DNA of 64,000 nt from UBA4744 sp963718995 (GTDB lineage: Bacteria > Actinomycetota > Acidimicrobiia > Spongiisociales > UBA4744). The notes beneath the pieces were generated by a model. The model was given only the letters and a program-made list of their open reading frames with translations, had not been told where the DNA came from and searched no databases. The position numbers and the translations under genes were made by a program. The DNA lies in NCBI GenBank assembly GCA_963718995.1, contig CAVRAP010000012.1, forward strand, positions 62,001-126,000, given 5' to 3'. Positions 55,387 through 62,523 of this stretch are shown here, piece after piece (the first letter of the stretch is position 1; each line of letters starts with the position of its first letter).

Positions 55387-55908
55387 ATGGCGAAAATGCG
55401 GCTGGGGTTTGTAATCGTGATTCTGGCGCTGGTGGCGGTCGGATGCGGCAATGCAGCTGAGAACATCCTCGAAGGGGCCATCGAGAACCAACTCGAGGAA
55501 GAGGGAGGCGGAGATGTAAACGTCAACCTCGACGACGATGGCGGTGTGGTCTCCATCGAAACAGACGAAGGCTCGATGAGCATCGGCGGGACCGAGATAC
55601 CCGACGACTTCCCGCTTCCTCTCCCCGACTACGAAGAGGTAGTTGGCGTGGTAACCCAGACCGGCGAGTTTGCCAGCAGCATGGTGACACTGACCTTCGA
55701 CCCCGACGACTTCGACGACGTCGCCGGGCTGTACGGGGACTTCTTCAGTGACGATGGCTGGGAAGTCAGTCGAACAGATTCCAATGCGGATGGCGATCGC
55801 ATGGTCATCTTCTATGCGTCGAAGGATGCGGTAAGCGCCTCGGCGATCGTGGGACACAACCAGGGCGAAGACACGGCCACTGTCATTGCCCAGTACGGCA
55901 ACAACTAA
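55387..55908 (+). CDS. Small acidic lipoprotein of unknown function
   Basis: A 173-residue lipoprotein with lipobox 'LVAVGC'. The mature part begins with an acidic low-complexity region ('LEEEGGGDVNVNLDDDGG') and continues into 'IPDDFPLPLPDYEEVVGVVT' and an alpha/beta domain ending 'DTATVIAQYGN'. The conserved-looking P-D-D-F-P-L-P start recurs in unrelated actinobacterial lipoproteins, but I do not assign a family. It is monocistronic, divergent from the AI-2E gene and convergent with the K+ channel gene with a 6-bp gap. GAGGGGA lies before the ATG. Confidence 0.7.
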   Translation: MAKMRLGFVIVILALVAVGCGNAAENILEGAIENQLEEEGGGDVNVNLDDDGGVVSIETDEGSMSIGGTEIPDDFPLPLPDYEEVVGVVTQTGEFASSMVTLTFDPDDFDDVAGLYGDFFSDDGWEVSRTDSNADGDRMVIFYASKDAVSASAIVGHNQGEDTATVIAQYGNN

Positions 55909-55914
55909 TCCCGG

Positions 55915-56271
55915 TCAATCTTCCTGATCGGCCCGAGGCCGCTTCTGTCCGAGCCGGCCTCGGATCGAGCCCGCTTGAAGCGCGTGCTTGGCGACCATAT
56001 TGATGAAGGCCAGCAGGATCCCAATACCCACGATGATGAAAACCATCGTGAAGATCTTGGTGCCCGGACGGGTGGGTGAGAGATCGCCGTAGCCGACCGT
56101 GGTGAGCGTAATCAAACTGAAGTACAGCGAGTCCAGAGCACTCCAGCCTTCGAAGCGGTGATACACCCACGTGCCGGACCCCAGCAACCCGATCACGGTG
56201 AGCAACAGCCCTCGGAACTCCGGGTCCCGCCAGCCACTCCGGATTGCCGAGAGAAAACGCCTCAGTATCAC
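55915..56271 (-). CDS. Two-helix potassium channel (Ion_trans_2)
   Basis: A 118-residue minimal K+ channel: helix 1 (about residues 22-38), pore helix and filter 'LYFSLITLTTVGYGDLSPTR', helix 2 'FTMVFIIVGIGILLAFINMV', and a short basic C-terminal tail ('AGSIRGRLGQKRPRA') with no RCK domain. A tetramer would form a K+-selective pore. The canonical TVGYGD filter leaves no doubt about ion selectivity. The gate or regulator is not visible. It is 17 bp upstream of, and divergent in function from, the cytochrome gene that precedes it on the same strand. Confidence 0.92.
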   Translation of the reverse strand: MILRRFLSAIRSGWRDPEFRGLLLTVIGLLGSGTWVYHRFEGWSALDSLYFSLITLTTVGYGDLSPTRPGTKIFTMVFIIVGIGILLAFINMVAKHALQAGSIRGRLGQKRPRADQED

Positions 56272-56288
56272 TGTTTAGACCGTCCCTC

Positions 56289-56630
56289 TTAGTCGGCGTT
56301 CTGCACGCTGAGGACGTAGTCGATCACCCGCGAGATTTGTTCCTCGGTGAGCGTGGACCGGAAGGAAGGCATCCGGCCTTTGCCGGTTTTGATGGTGATC
56401 TCGTAGTACTCGAGCGGACGGTCGACTGCATCAGAACCCGGGCCGAGGGGCGATCCAATTCCACCACTGAGGTCCTTGCGGTGACAGGAGGCACACCGGG
56501 CTTCGTAGATCTCTTGTCCGCTGGCATTCTCCTCGAGACCGCCATCGCACCCGACCAGCAGCGTAGAGAAGACAACAACAAGCGCCACCAGTGTCGACAA
56601 GATTCTCGAGCGAAGGGTTCTTCTGACCAT
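56289..56630 (-). CDS. Lipoprotein c-type cytochrome (class I)
   Basis: A 113-residue monohaem cytochrome c. The signal peptide ends in a lipobox ('STLLVGC'), so it is tethered to the outer face of the membrane. The haem site is 'ARCASCHRKDLSGG' with the axial Met in 'GKGRMPSF', and the fold closes with 'LTEEQISRVIDYVLSV'. It would shuttle electrons between respiratory complexes. Start at ATG 56630; the longer ORF upstream lacks similarity. It is in line with the small export protein (23 bp upstream) and the K+ channel. Confidence 0.9.
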   Translation of the reverse strand: MVRRTLRSRILSTLVALVVVFSTLLVGCDGGLEENASGQEIYEARCASCHRKDLSGGIGSPLGPGSDAVDRPLEYYEITIKTGKGRMPSFRSTLTEEQISRVIDYVLSVQNAD

Positions 56631-56653
56631 GTGTCGCAAAGAATAGTGACTCG

Positions 56654-57154
56654 CTACGAAGCGGCGAGTAACGAGCTTCCACCTTGCCACAGCAGCGTTA
56701 CCACGATTCCGGCGATCGCAACGCCGATCGCGATCAGAGCGAAAGCTTTGCGACGCTCCACCCCGAACACAAAGGCGGCCAGCGCTCCGCTCCACGCGCC
56801 GGTGATGGGGAGAGGAATTGCGACAAAGGTAATGAGCGCCAGATCTCGCCATCGGTCGAACCGCGTCGTGTGTCGTCGTCGCGTATGGGAGAACAGCCGT
56901 TCGAGGAAACGATGGAGCCCCGACCAATGGTCTTCGGCCCATACCGTCACCGGGCCAAGAAACATCAGGATGAAGGGCACAGGGAGCAGGTTCCCCAGCA
57001 CCGCCCACACGTACGACTGCCACACCGGCATGTCGAGGACCCCGAGCGCGAAAGGAATGGCACCACGTAACTCGAATACGGGCAGAGTTGCCAGCAGCAT
57101 CACTGCCAGCGGCTCCGGGAAATTGCGGACGAAGGTCTCTATTGAGTCGCGCAT
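56654..57154 (-). CDS. Small multidrug export family protein
   Basis: A 166-residue membrane protein with four or five helices. It matches the small multidrug export (Sm_multidrug_ex, PF06695) family: 'LPVFELRGAIPFALGV' near the start (acid and Arg within a helix), 'WAVLGNLLPVPFILMFLGPV', and 'VAIPLPITGAWSGALAAFVF'. The drug-export label is from homology only; the true substrate is not established. It is followed by the cytochrome gene, and the upstream 296 bp hold the hairpins after the FlgM-like genes. Confidence 0.83.
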   Translation of the reverse strand: MRDSIETFVRNFPEPLAVMLLATLPVFELRGAIPFALGVLDMPVWQSYVWAVLGNLLPVPFILMFLGPVTVWAEDHWSGLHRFLERLFSHTRRRHTTRFDRWRDLALITFVAIPLPITGAWSGALAAFVFGVERRKAFALIAIGVAIAGIVVTLLWQGGSSLLAAS

Positions 57155-57380
57155 GGAGTGGGCAGTATTGCAGGGATCGCGCGGCTCAAAGCTTCAACAA
57201 CCGCAGCGGCACCCCGGTCCGGGGAGCGTTCGGCATGTCAGCCTTGACACTCCGCCAGACCCGCACGTAGGATCCGTTAGTTCGGGGGGCGATTCATCGT
57301 TCCCTGAACAAGCCCCCAAAAAGGGCATTGGGCTACGAGTCCGGACTCCCTGGCGCCGGCTCGACAATCGGCCCTTTGCA

Positions 57381-57438
57381 GCTCCTCCTCGGAGGAGCGA
57401 CACGAGGCTCCGGCTCTACCCCCTTGCCGGAGCCTCGT
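57381..57438 (-). terminator. Two adjacent strong hairpins after the FlgM-like gene pair
   Basis: Stem 1 is a 13-bp perfect repeat (ACGAGGCTCCGGC and complement, 57402-57414 with 57426-57438). Stem 2 is GCTCCTCC-TC-GGAGGAGC (57381-57398). They lie 12-70 bp past the FlgM-like stop at 57450 on the minus strand. No U-tract; the 57155-57449 gap shows no gene. Confidence 0.55.
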
Positions 57439-57449
57439 CACATCGCGGA

Positions 57450-57647
57450 TCAGGTGAGGGGTCGCAGATCTCCAGGACGCGGCACACGGTTCCCCCACTT
57501 CGGTCGCCCGTGGAGGATCGCATGGGCGATATCGATGGCGGGCACAAAGTAATTGCCCCCCTCAATCAGCCGCCTGAGCTCTTCGATTCGCTCACGACGA
57601 CTGACGGTGCGGGCCGCATCGCCGGCCAATGTCTTGGTCGATTCCAT
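57450..57647 (-). CDS. Small FlgM-like anti-sigma protein (second of a tandem pair)
   Basis: A 65-residue protein whose core 'SRRERIEELRRLIEGGNYFV' and 'PAIDIAHAIL' matches the C-terminal helices of FlgM, the anti-sigma-28 factor (pattern: R-x-x-x-V/I-x-x-L-x-x-x-I-x-x-G-x-Y-x-V-x-x-x-x-I-A). FlgM binds the flagellar sigma factor FliA. No flagellar gene is present in the window, so the partner could be another sigma factor. It starts 2 bases after the stop of a clear paralogue (57650-57850). Function is inferred from motif only. Confidence 0.65.
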   Translation of the reverse strand: MESTKTLAGDAARTVSRRERIEELRRLIEGGNYFVPAIDIAHAILHGRPKWGNRVPRPGDLRPLT

Positions 57648-57649
57648 CT

Positions 57650-57850
57650 CTATCTGACATCGGCATCCGGACCCCTGAGACTTGAGGAATCCGGTTCGAT
57701 AAAACCGGCGTCGGCAAGAAGAGCTTCCGCTACTTGATCGGCCGGGACGAAATACCCACCCGATTCAATCAGCCGCCGCAATTCGAGCAGCGCCCGCTGC
57801 CGGGTTGCTCGATCTGCCCACGGCCGAATGCGATAGTGAGAGGTGCTCAC
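57650..57850 (-). CDS. Small FlgM-like anti-sigma protein (first of a tandem pair)
   Basis: A 66-residue protein. The core 'ATRQRALLELRRLIESGGYF' and 'VPADQVAEALLADAGF' aligns with its neighbour and with FlgM's sigma-binding C-terminus. The N-terminus is basic and differs from the neighbour. The stop is 2 bases before the next ATG, so the two are translated together. It follows ychF on the same strand by 10 bp, so the three may be one operon. Very short and not widely annotated; the FlgM call is tentative. Confidence 0.65.
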   Translation of the reverse strand: MSTSHYRIRPWADRATRQRALLELRRLIESGGYFVPADQVAEALLADAGFIEPDSSSLRGPDADVR

Positions 57851-57860
57851 TCCCCCATTA

Positions 57861-58940
57861 TCACACTGAGAACCGCACCACGATTACGTCGCTTTCGGCA
57901 ACCGAATAGTCCTTGCCTTCGACCCGAACGTGGCCGGACTTCTTGCACTCGTCCCAGCCTCCGTCGGCGATCACCACGGCGATGGGGGCAACCTCCGCCC
58001 TGATGAAACCTCGCTCCAGGTCGGAGTGGATCTTTCCTGCGGCTTCGGGAGCTTTGGCTCCCTTGCGCACCGTCCACGCATGAGCTTCTTTGGGGCCCAA
58101 CGTGTAGAAACTGATGAGATCCATCGCTGCGTAGGCCGCTTTCACCACCTTGGCCAGGGCACCCTCTCCGAGACCTAGTCCGTCAAACAACTCGCGCCGG
58201 TCGTCCGGCGACAGTTGCGCGCCCTCCTCTTCGAGTTGGGCCGACACCATGACCACGGTGTCGCCTTCGGGAACGAGGGCTTCTAACTCGCCGACCACCC
58301 CATCCATTTCGCTCTCATCTTCTCCCACGTTGACCACCCAGATGGCCGGCTTGAGCGTCAGCGGTGCCAGGTCCCGAAACGCGGTGAGCTCGTCTCGCTC
58401 CCATCGCTCGGTCCGAAGTTGAGTCCCCTGCTCGAGAACTTCCGTGGCCCGGGTGAGGGCCTCAGTTGCGCTTCTCTTGCCGGGATCGGCAGTTGCTTCT
58501 TTGGCAAGTTTGGCGCGCCGTCTCTCGAAAACTTCGTAGTCGGCCAGAGCCAGCTCCAGGAGCAGTTCCTGGGCCTGGGCAACCGGGTCCGTGCCGGATT
58601 CTTCGGACGGGACCGAGTCGTCCTCGAATGATCGCAAGACCACGGCGAGGGTCTCCATGTCTCGCAGCCGCCCGAAGAGCTGGGCGCCCATTCCTCCCCC
58701 ATGTCCAGGTTTGGCCATGGCCGGAAGGTCGAGCAGTTCGAGGGTTGCGTGTACCAGTTTGACCGATTGTTCAACCCGGGCCGCCTCGTCAAGGTCGGTA
58801 TCGGGAACTCTCGCCACACCGACGTTGGGATCAATCGTGGAGAACGGATGGGACGCCGTCGGCGCTTCGAGCCCGGTGAGAGCGTTGAAGAGGGTCGTCT
58901 TACCGACGTTGGGATATCCGACGATGCCTATGCGTGCCAC
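57861..58940 (-). CDS. ychF: Redox-regulated ATPase/GTPase YchF (Obg family)
   Basis: A 359-residue P-loop protein. G1 is 'IGIVGYPNVGKTTLFNAL', G2 region 'PFSTIDPNVGVARVP', G3 'LELLDLPAMAKPGHGGGMGA' and G4 'PAIWVVNVGEDESE', in place of the NKxD of true GTPases; the C-terminal TGS domain 'FYTLGPKEAHAWTVRKGAKA' ends 'SDVIVVRFSV'. YchF binds ATP and associates with the ribosome and stress responses. GTG 58940 gives the family's normal start (VARIGIVGYPN). It is divergent from gpsA and in line with the two FlgM-like genes. Confidence 0.92.
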   Translation of the reverse strand: MARIGIVGYPNVGKTTLFNALTGLEAPTASHPFSTIDPNVGVARVPDTDLDEAARVEQSVKLVHATLELLDLPAMAKPGHGGGMGAQLFGRLRDMETLAVVLRSFEDDSVPSEESGTDPVAQAQELLLELALADYEVFERRRAKLAKEATADPGKRSATEALTRATEVLEQGTQLRTERWERDELTAFRDLAPLTLKPAIWVVNVGEDESEMDGVVGELEALVPEGDTVVMVSAQLEEEGAQLSPDDRRELFDGLGLGEGALAKVVKAAYAAMDLISFYTLGPKEAHAWTVRKGAKAPEAAGKIHSDLERGFIRAEVAPIAVVIADGGWDECKKSGHVRVEGKDYSVAESDVIVVRFSV

Positions 58941-59041
58941 GAACCGGAGATTGTAACGGCAGAACGACGATTCCCTCTCTTCCATCGGACGGCATGAAGG
59001 CTCGGGTGATAGCGTGCAGAAAGAGCTCGGAGGAGGACAAG

Positions 59042-60037
59042 GTGAGGATTGCCGTCATCGGGGCCGGTTCGTGGGGTACGGCCGTGGCCTGCCTGGCCGC
59101 TCAAAAACATGGCACGGTTCTCTGGGCACGCCGCCCCGAATTGGCGGATCGCATCAACGAGGAACGGCGCAACGAGCAGTACCTGCCCGGGTCGGAGATA
59201 CCGTACAGTCTCACGATTACCAGTGATCTCGAAGCAGCTGTGGGCGATGCCGAGTTGGTCGTCATGGGAGTGCCTTCGCACGGATATCGAGATGTCCTGA
59301 CCAGGGTCGCCCCGACGGTACCGGCCGGAGCTGCCATCTTGAGCCTCACCAAAGGCATCGAACAGGCGAGCCTCAAACGAATGACCGAAGTAACCCGCGA
59401 GGAACTCCCCGACCACCAACCCGGCATCATCGGCGTCTTGAGCGGACCCAATCTGGCGCGTGAGGTGATGGCGGGCCAGCCGGCGGCCACCGTCATTGCG
59501 ATGGCCGACAACGACCGCGCGCTGGCCCTCCAAGAGGTGTTCATGTCGCCTTCGTTTCGTGTCTACACCAACACGGATGTGATCGGTTGTGAAATCGCCG
59601 GAGCCCTCAAGAACGTCATGGCCATCGCCGCAGGCATGGCTCGGGGACTTGGTTTCGGCGACAACACGATGGCGACGCTGGTGACACGGGCGCTGGCAGA
59701 ATTGACCCGTCTCGGGGTGGCGATGGGTGGCGAGCCGCTCACGTTCGCCGGTCTGGCGGGGATGGGGGACCTGATTGCGACATGCGTCAGTTCGCAGAGC
59801 CGCAATAACCGGGTGGGGACCGAACTGGGCAAGGGTCGCTCCCTCGACGAGATCACCTCCGAGATGAACATGGTCGCTGAGGGTGTCAAGACGACCCGGG
59901 CGGTGCTCGATCTGGCCGATGGCTACGGGATCGAGATGCCTATCGCCCAGCAGGTCGGGAAGGTGCTCTACGAGGGCGCCCGTCCCCGCGACGCCGTCCT
60001 GTCGTTGATGACTCGCGAAGCGAAACCTGAGAGTTGA
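59042..60037 (+). CDS. gpsA: Glycerol-3-phosphate dehydrogenase [NAD(P)+]
   Basis: A 331-residue enzyme reducing dihydroxyacetone phosphate to sn-glycerol-3-phosphate for phospholipid synthesis. The N-terminal dinucleotide site is 'IAVIGAGSWGTAVACLAA', then 'SLTKGIE', 'GVLSGPNLAREVMAGQPAAT', the catalytic Lys in 'IAGALKNVMAIAAGMARGLG', and 'AGMGDLIATCVSSQSRNN'. GTG 59042 is chosen because GGAGGAGG precedes it by 5-6 bases; the ORF is open upstream but the N-terminus then fits no homologue. It is divergent from ychF. Confidence 0.94.
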   Translation: MRIAVIGAGSWGTAVACLAAQKHGTVLWARRPELADRINEERRNEQYLPGSEIPYSLTITSDLEAAVGDAELVVMGVPSHGYRDVLTRVAPTVPAGAAILSLTKGIEQASLKRMTEVTREELPDHQPGIIGVLSGPNLAREVMAGQPAATVIAMADNDRALALQEVFMSPSFRVYTNTDVIGCEIAGALKNVMAIAAGMARGLGFGDNTMATLVTRALAELTRLGVAMGGEPLTFAGLAGMGDLIATCVSSQSRNNRVGTELGKGRSLDEITSEMNMVAEGVKTTRAVLDLADGYGIEMPIAQQVGKVLYEGARPRDAVLSLMTREAKPES

Positions 60038-60201
60038 GAAGATAAACGGTTCGGCTCTGTCGGGGTTTGCGAGCCAGATTCATCAACCGGCCGTGCGGGC
60101 GAACGGCACGACCTTCCCGGCCACTCCGCACGTATCGAACACACGATGCGGCTACAGCTTTCCTGACGACGGACCGATCTCATCGGGGAGAAACCACAGG
60201 C

Positions 60202-60223
60202 CGGGAACCGGCTTTGGTTCCCG
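60202..60223 (+). promoter_or_regulatory. Hairpin in the leader of the DUF4349 gene
   Basis: CGGGAACC-GGCTTT-GGTTCCCG, an 8-bp exact stem 34 bases before the start codon. It may shield or present the ribosome site (GGGAGG at about 60247). The rest of the 60038-60256 gap shows nothing else. Confidence 0.35.
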
Positions 60224-60256
60224 TGCGTCCAACGGATGCACAACCCGGGAGGGTTC

Positions 60257-61618
60257 ATGACGACGCACACCAAAACGCCATTGTTGAAACTGTTCGTCCT
60301 GGCACTAGTCCTCGTGCTGGGTGCGGCCGCCTGCTCCAGCGGAGACAACGCCAATCTCGAGGCTTTCGAAGAGATCGGAGCTCCCCTCGACGGCGGAGGT
60401 TTCCCGATGGAAACGACGACCACCATGGCGTCGGAGACCGACACCACCTCCGACGGTGATGAGCGCTCCGGCCCCACTGCCTTGGGTTCCGGTGGCGTCG
60501 AACCCGTCGTATTCCAGACTTCCGGCTTCGGGCGCGACATCATCTTCACGGCCGACCTGACCGTCGCCGTGCCCGACGTCACCACCGCGGGAGAGAAAGC
60601 CACCCGGGAAATCCAGACACTCGGCGGATTCCTCTTCGGGCAACGAACAACCGGGGAACCCACCCCGATGAGTGTCCTGACCTTCAAGGTCAGCCCTGAT
60701 GACTTCCAGGAGGCGCTCGACCGCCTCGGGTCGATCGGCGATCTCCGCACCCAGAACGTGTCCGCCGATGACGTCACCGAGCGCATCGTCGATGTGCAGA
60801 GCCGCATCAATACTGCCGAGGCAAGCGTCGAACGGCTGCGTGCTCTGCTCGAAAGTGCGGTCGATATCAAAACCATCATCGAGCTCGAGAATGAGTTACT
60901 CGAACGCGAGACCCAACTCGAGACGATGCGCGGTTCGCTTCGCACCCTCGAGGACCAGGTTGCTCTGGCCACCATCGTGCTGACCATAACGGAGGCTGAG
61001 AGTCGCCCGGCCGTATCCCTCAACGTCACGACCTACCTCGGCCATGACGACGGGGTCTCGTGCCCGGGGAGTTCCGGGATCACCGTCGATCAAGCCGACG
61101 CCATCACGGTGTGTTTTGAGATCTTCAACGTCGGCGACACGTTGCTGACCGACTTCGAACTGCGCGATCCGGTCCTCGACGTCGAATTCGACGACCTCAT
61201 CGTGATCTTTGGCGACCCCGGCGCCCCTATTGAGCCGGGTGAATCCATCGTCCTCGCCACGGAAACTATCGCCGAACGAAGCCTGCGCACGCAGACGACG
61301 GTGACGGCTACCCCGGTCAACGAGGACGGTGACGTCCTCTCCACCCGGAAGGCTGCCAACACGGTGACGATGTTCATTCAGGCTGTCGACCCGGGCGGGA
61401 TTCCCACGTTCGCCGAGGGTCTGCAGGCAAGTTGGGAACTGCTGGTCGATGTGGGACAGGTGCTGGTCCTGCTGGCCGGCGCGATCATCCCGTTCTTCTG
61501 GGTACCGATTCTGCTCTGGTTGGGCTGGAGGTTCATGAAGCGGCGCGCGGACAAAGGTCTAGCAAAGGCCGAACAGGCCACGGTCCCAGCAGAAACTGTT
61601 GATCCGGCCGCGGGCTAG
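60257..61618 (+). CDS. DUF4349 domain lipoprotein
   Basis: A 453-residue lipoprotein: lipobox 'LGAAAC', a Thr-rich segment, then a DUF4349 domain with 'DIIFTADLTVAVPDVTTAGE', 'VLTFKVSPDDFQEALDRLGS', a coiled coil ('IVDVQSRINTAEASVERLRA' to 'LETMRGSLRTLEDQVALATI'), an Ig-like domain of about 130 residues, and a C-terminal membrane helix with basic tail ('GWRFMKRRADKG'). The family's function is unknown; topology suggests an envelope protein anchored at both ends. I start it at ATG 60257 with GGGAGG upstream. Its stop overlaps the convergent NurA-like gene by 4 bp. Confidence 0.82.
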   Translation: MTTHTKTPLLKLFVLALVLVLGAAACSSGDNANLEAFEEIGAPLDGGGFPMETTTTMASETDTTSDGDERSGPTALGSGGVEPVVFQTSGFGRDIIFTADLTVAVPDVTTAGEKATREIQTLGGFLFGQRTTGEPTPMSVLTFKVSPDDFQEALDRLGSIGDLRTQNVSADDVTERIVDVQSRINTAEASVERLRALLESAVDIKTIIELENELLERETQLETMRGSLRTLEDQVALATIVLTITEAESRPAVSLNVTTYLGHDDGVSCPGSSGITVDQADAITVCFEIFNVGDTLLTDFELRDPVLDVEFDDLIVIFGDPGAPIEPGESIVLATETIAERSLRTQTTVTATPVNEDGDVLSTRKAANTVTMFIQAVDPGGIPTFAEGLQASWELLVDVGQVLVLLAGAIIPFFWVPILLWLGWRFMKRRADKGLAKAEQATVPAETVDPAAG

Positions 61619-62523
61619 CGAGCGGCGGCGACCCGCAACGAGCGATACAACAGGCCCTGGTCGCCCAAACGGCGGCGCAGGGCCCGCTCGAGCCCACCGA
61701 TCGGGTAGAGGTTCTGGGGCGCTCGCGGATCCTTGTGACCGTGTGAGGCGAAACGCGGCAACGTGAGCGTCACGCGGTCCGCCAGTTCCGTAGCCGCCTC
61801 CGTACCAAGATCCGCCGGAGCCTCACAGCGGACTACCGACGCCCAAGGATGGTCGGCCGGACCGGGAAGGCGCAGGTACCACGAGTAGCGGCTCCAGGCG
61901 GTCGTGGTCAGGAACAACGGAGTCCGTTGACCGGCCCCGAGATCGCCGATCACCGGCCGCAAGGCCGGCGGAAGGTACTGGACATGGTGGGTTTTCACGT
62001 ACCCGACGGCACCCTTGACGTGAGCCCCGCTCAACGGGCCGTCGACAACGACGAGCGCATCGCCGGCGTGGCGAGCCGCTATCTCCTTTTCGGTTTCACC
62101 CATCCGCTGCTGGATGCCCAACCACAGCTCCTCCGGCGTGGATCCGGCCACGGCCCTGACCCCATATTCGGCGTGGCGGGTGACGATAGGAGCGGCTCCG
62201 GCCGCGGCCGTGAAGAGGCCGCGCCGCACCTCGCTGGCCACGAGTTCAGCGTGGCCGTCGCAGTGCACCGCCCCGGCGGCATAGGTGGCGCAGAGTCCGA
62301 GAGTCGCCAACCCGTCCTCTTGTGAGATCCACACGTTGGCATCGACCCGCCGCACACCGTCCACAAACAGCACCGAATCCGCTCCGTCGCCGGTGGGTGC
62401 AATCGGTGCCCACTCCCGGGCCGGTACCTCGATGTCTACCTCCGGAACTGCGGTGGTCTCCTCGAGTTCGGCCCCGGTGGGGGTCCCGTACTCCGGAGCC
62501 CACGGTTCAACGGTGAACTTCAC
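61615..62523 (-). CDS. NurA-like nuclease domain protein, partner of SbcC
   Basis: A 302-residue protein with the NurA pattern: an N-terminal acidic site 'SVLFVDGVRRVDANVW', a mid acidic site 'DALVVVDGPLSGAHVKGAVG', then 'YVKTHHVQYLP' and a C-terminal 'GHKDPRAPQNLYPIGGLERA'. NurA proteins are metal-dependent 5'-3' nucleases working with the HerA helicase. HerA is not in the window. Its ATG overlaps the stop of the SbcC-like gene by 4 bp, so the two are co-translated and probably process DNA ends together. The NurA call rests on motifs and context and needs a profile search. Confidence 0.6.
   Translation of the reverse strand: MKFTVEPWAPEYGTPTGAELEETTAVPEVDIEVPAREWAPIAPTGDGADSVLFVDGVRRVDANVWISQEDGLATLGLCATYAAGAVHCDGHAELVASEVRRGLFTAAAGAAPIVTRHAEYGVRAVAGSTPEELWLGIQQRMGETEKEIAARHAGDALVVVDGPLSGAHVKGAVGYVKTHHVQYLPPALRPVIGDLGAGQRTPLFLTTTAWSRYSWYLRLPGPADHPWASVVRCEAPADLGTEAATELADRVTLTLPRFASHGHKDPRAPQNLYPIGGLERALRRRLGDQGLLYRSLRVAAAR

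Noticed and set aside
56244..57737. 497-residue plus-strand ORF
   Set aside because: Overlaps the cytochrome, export protein and FlgM-like genes in antisense; composition is Arg/Ser-rich with no motif.
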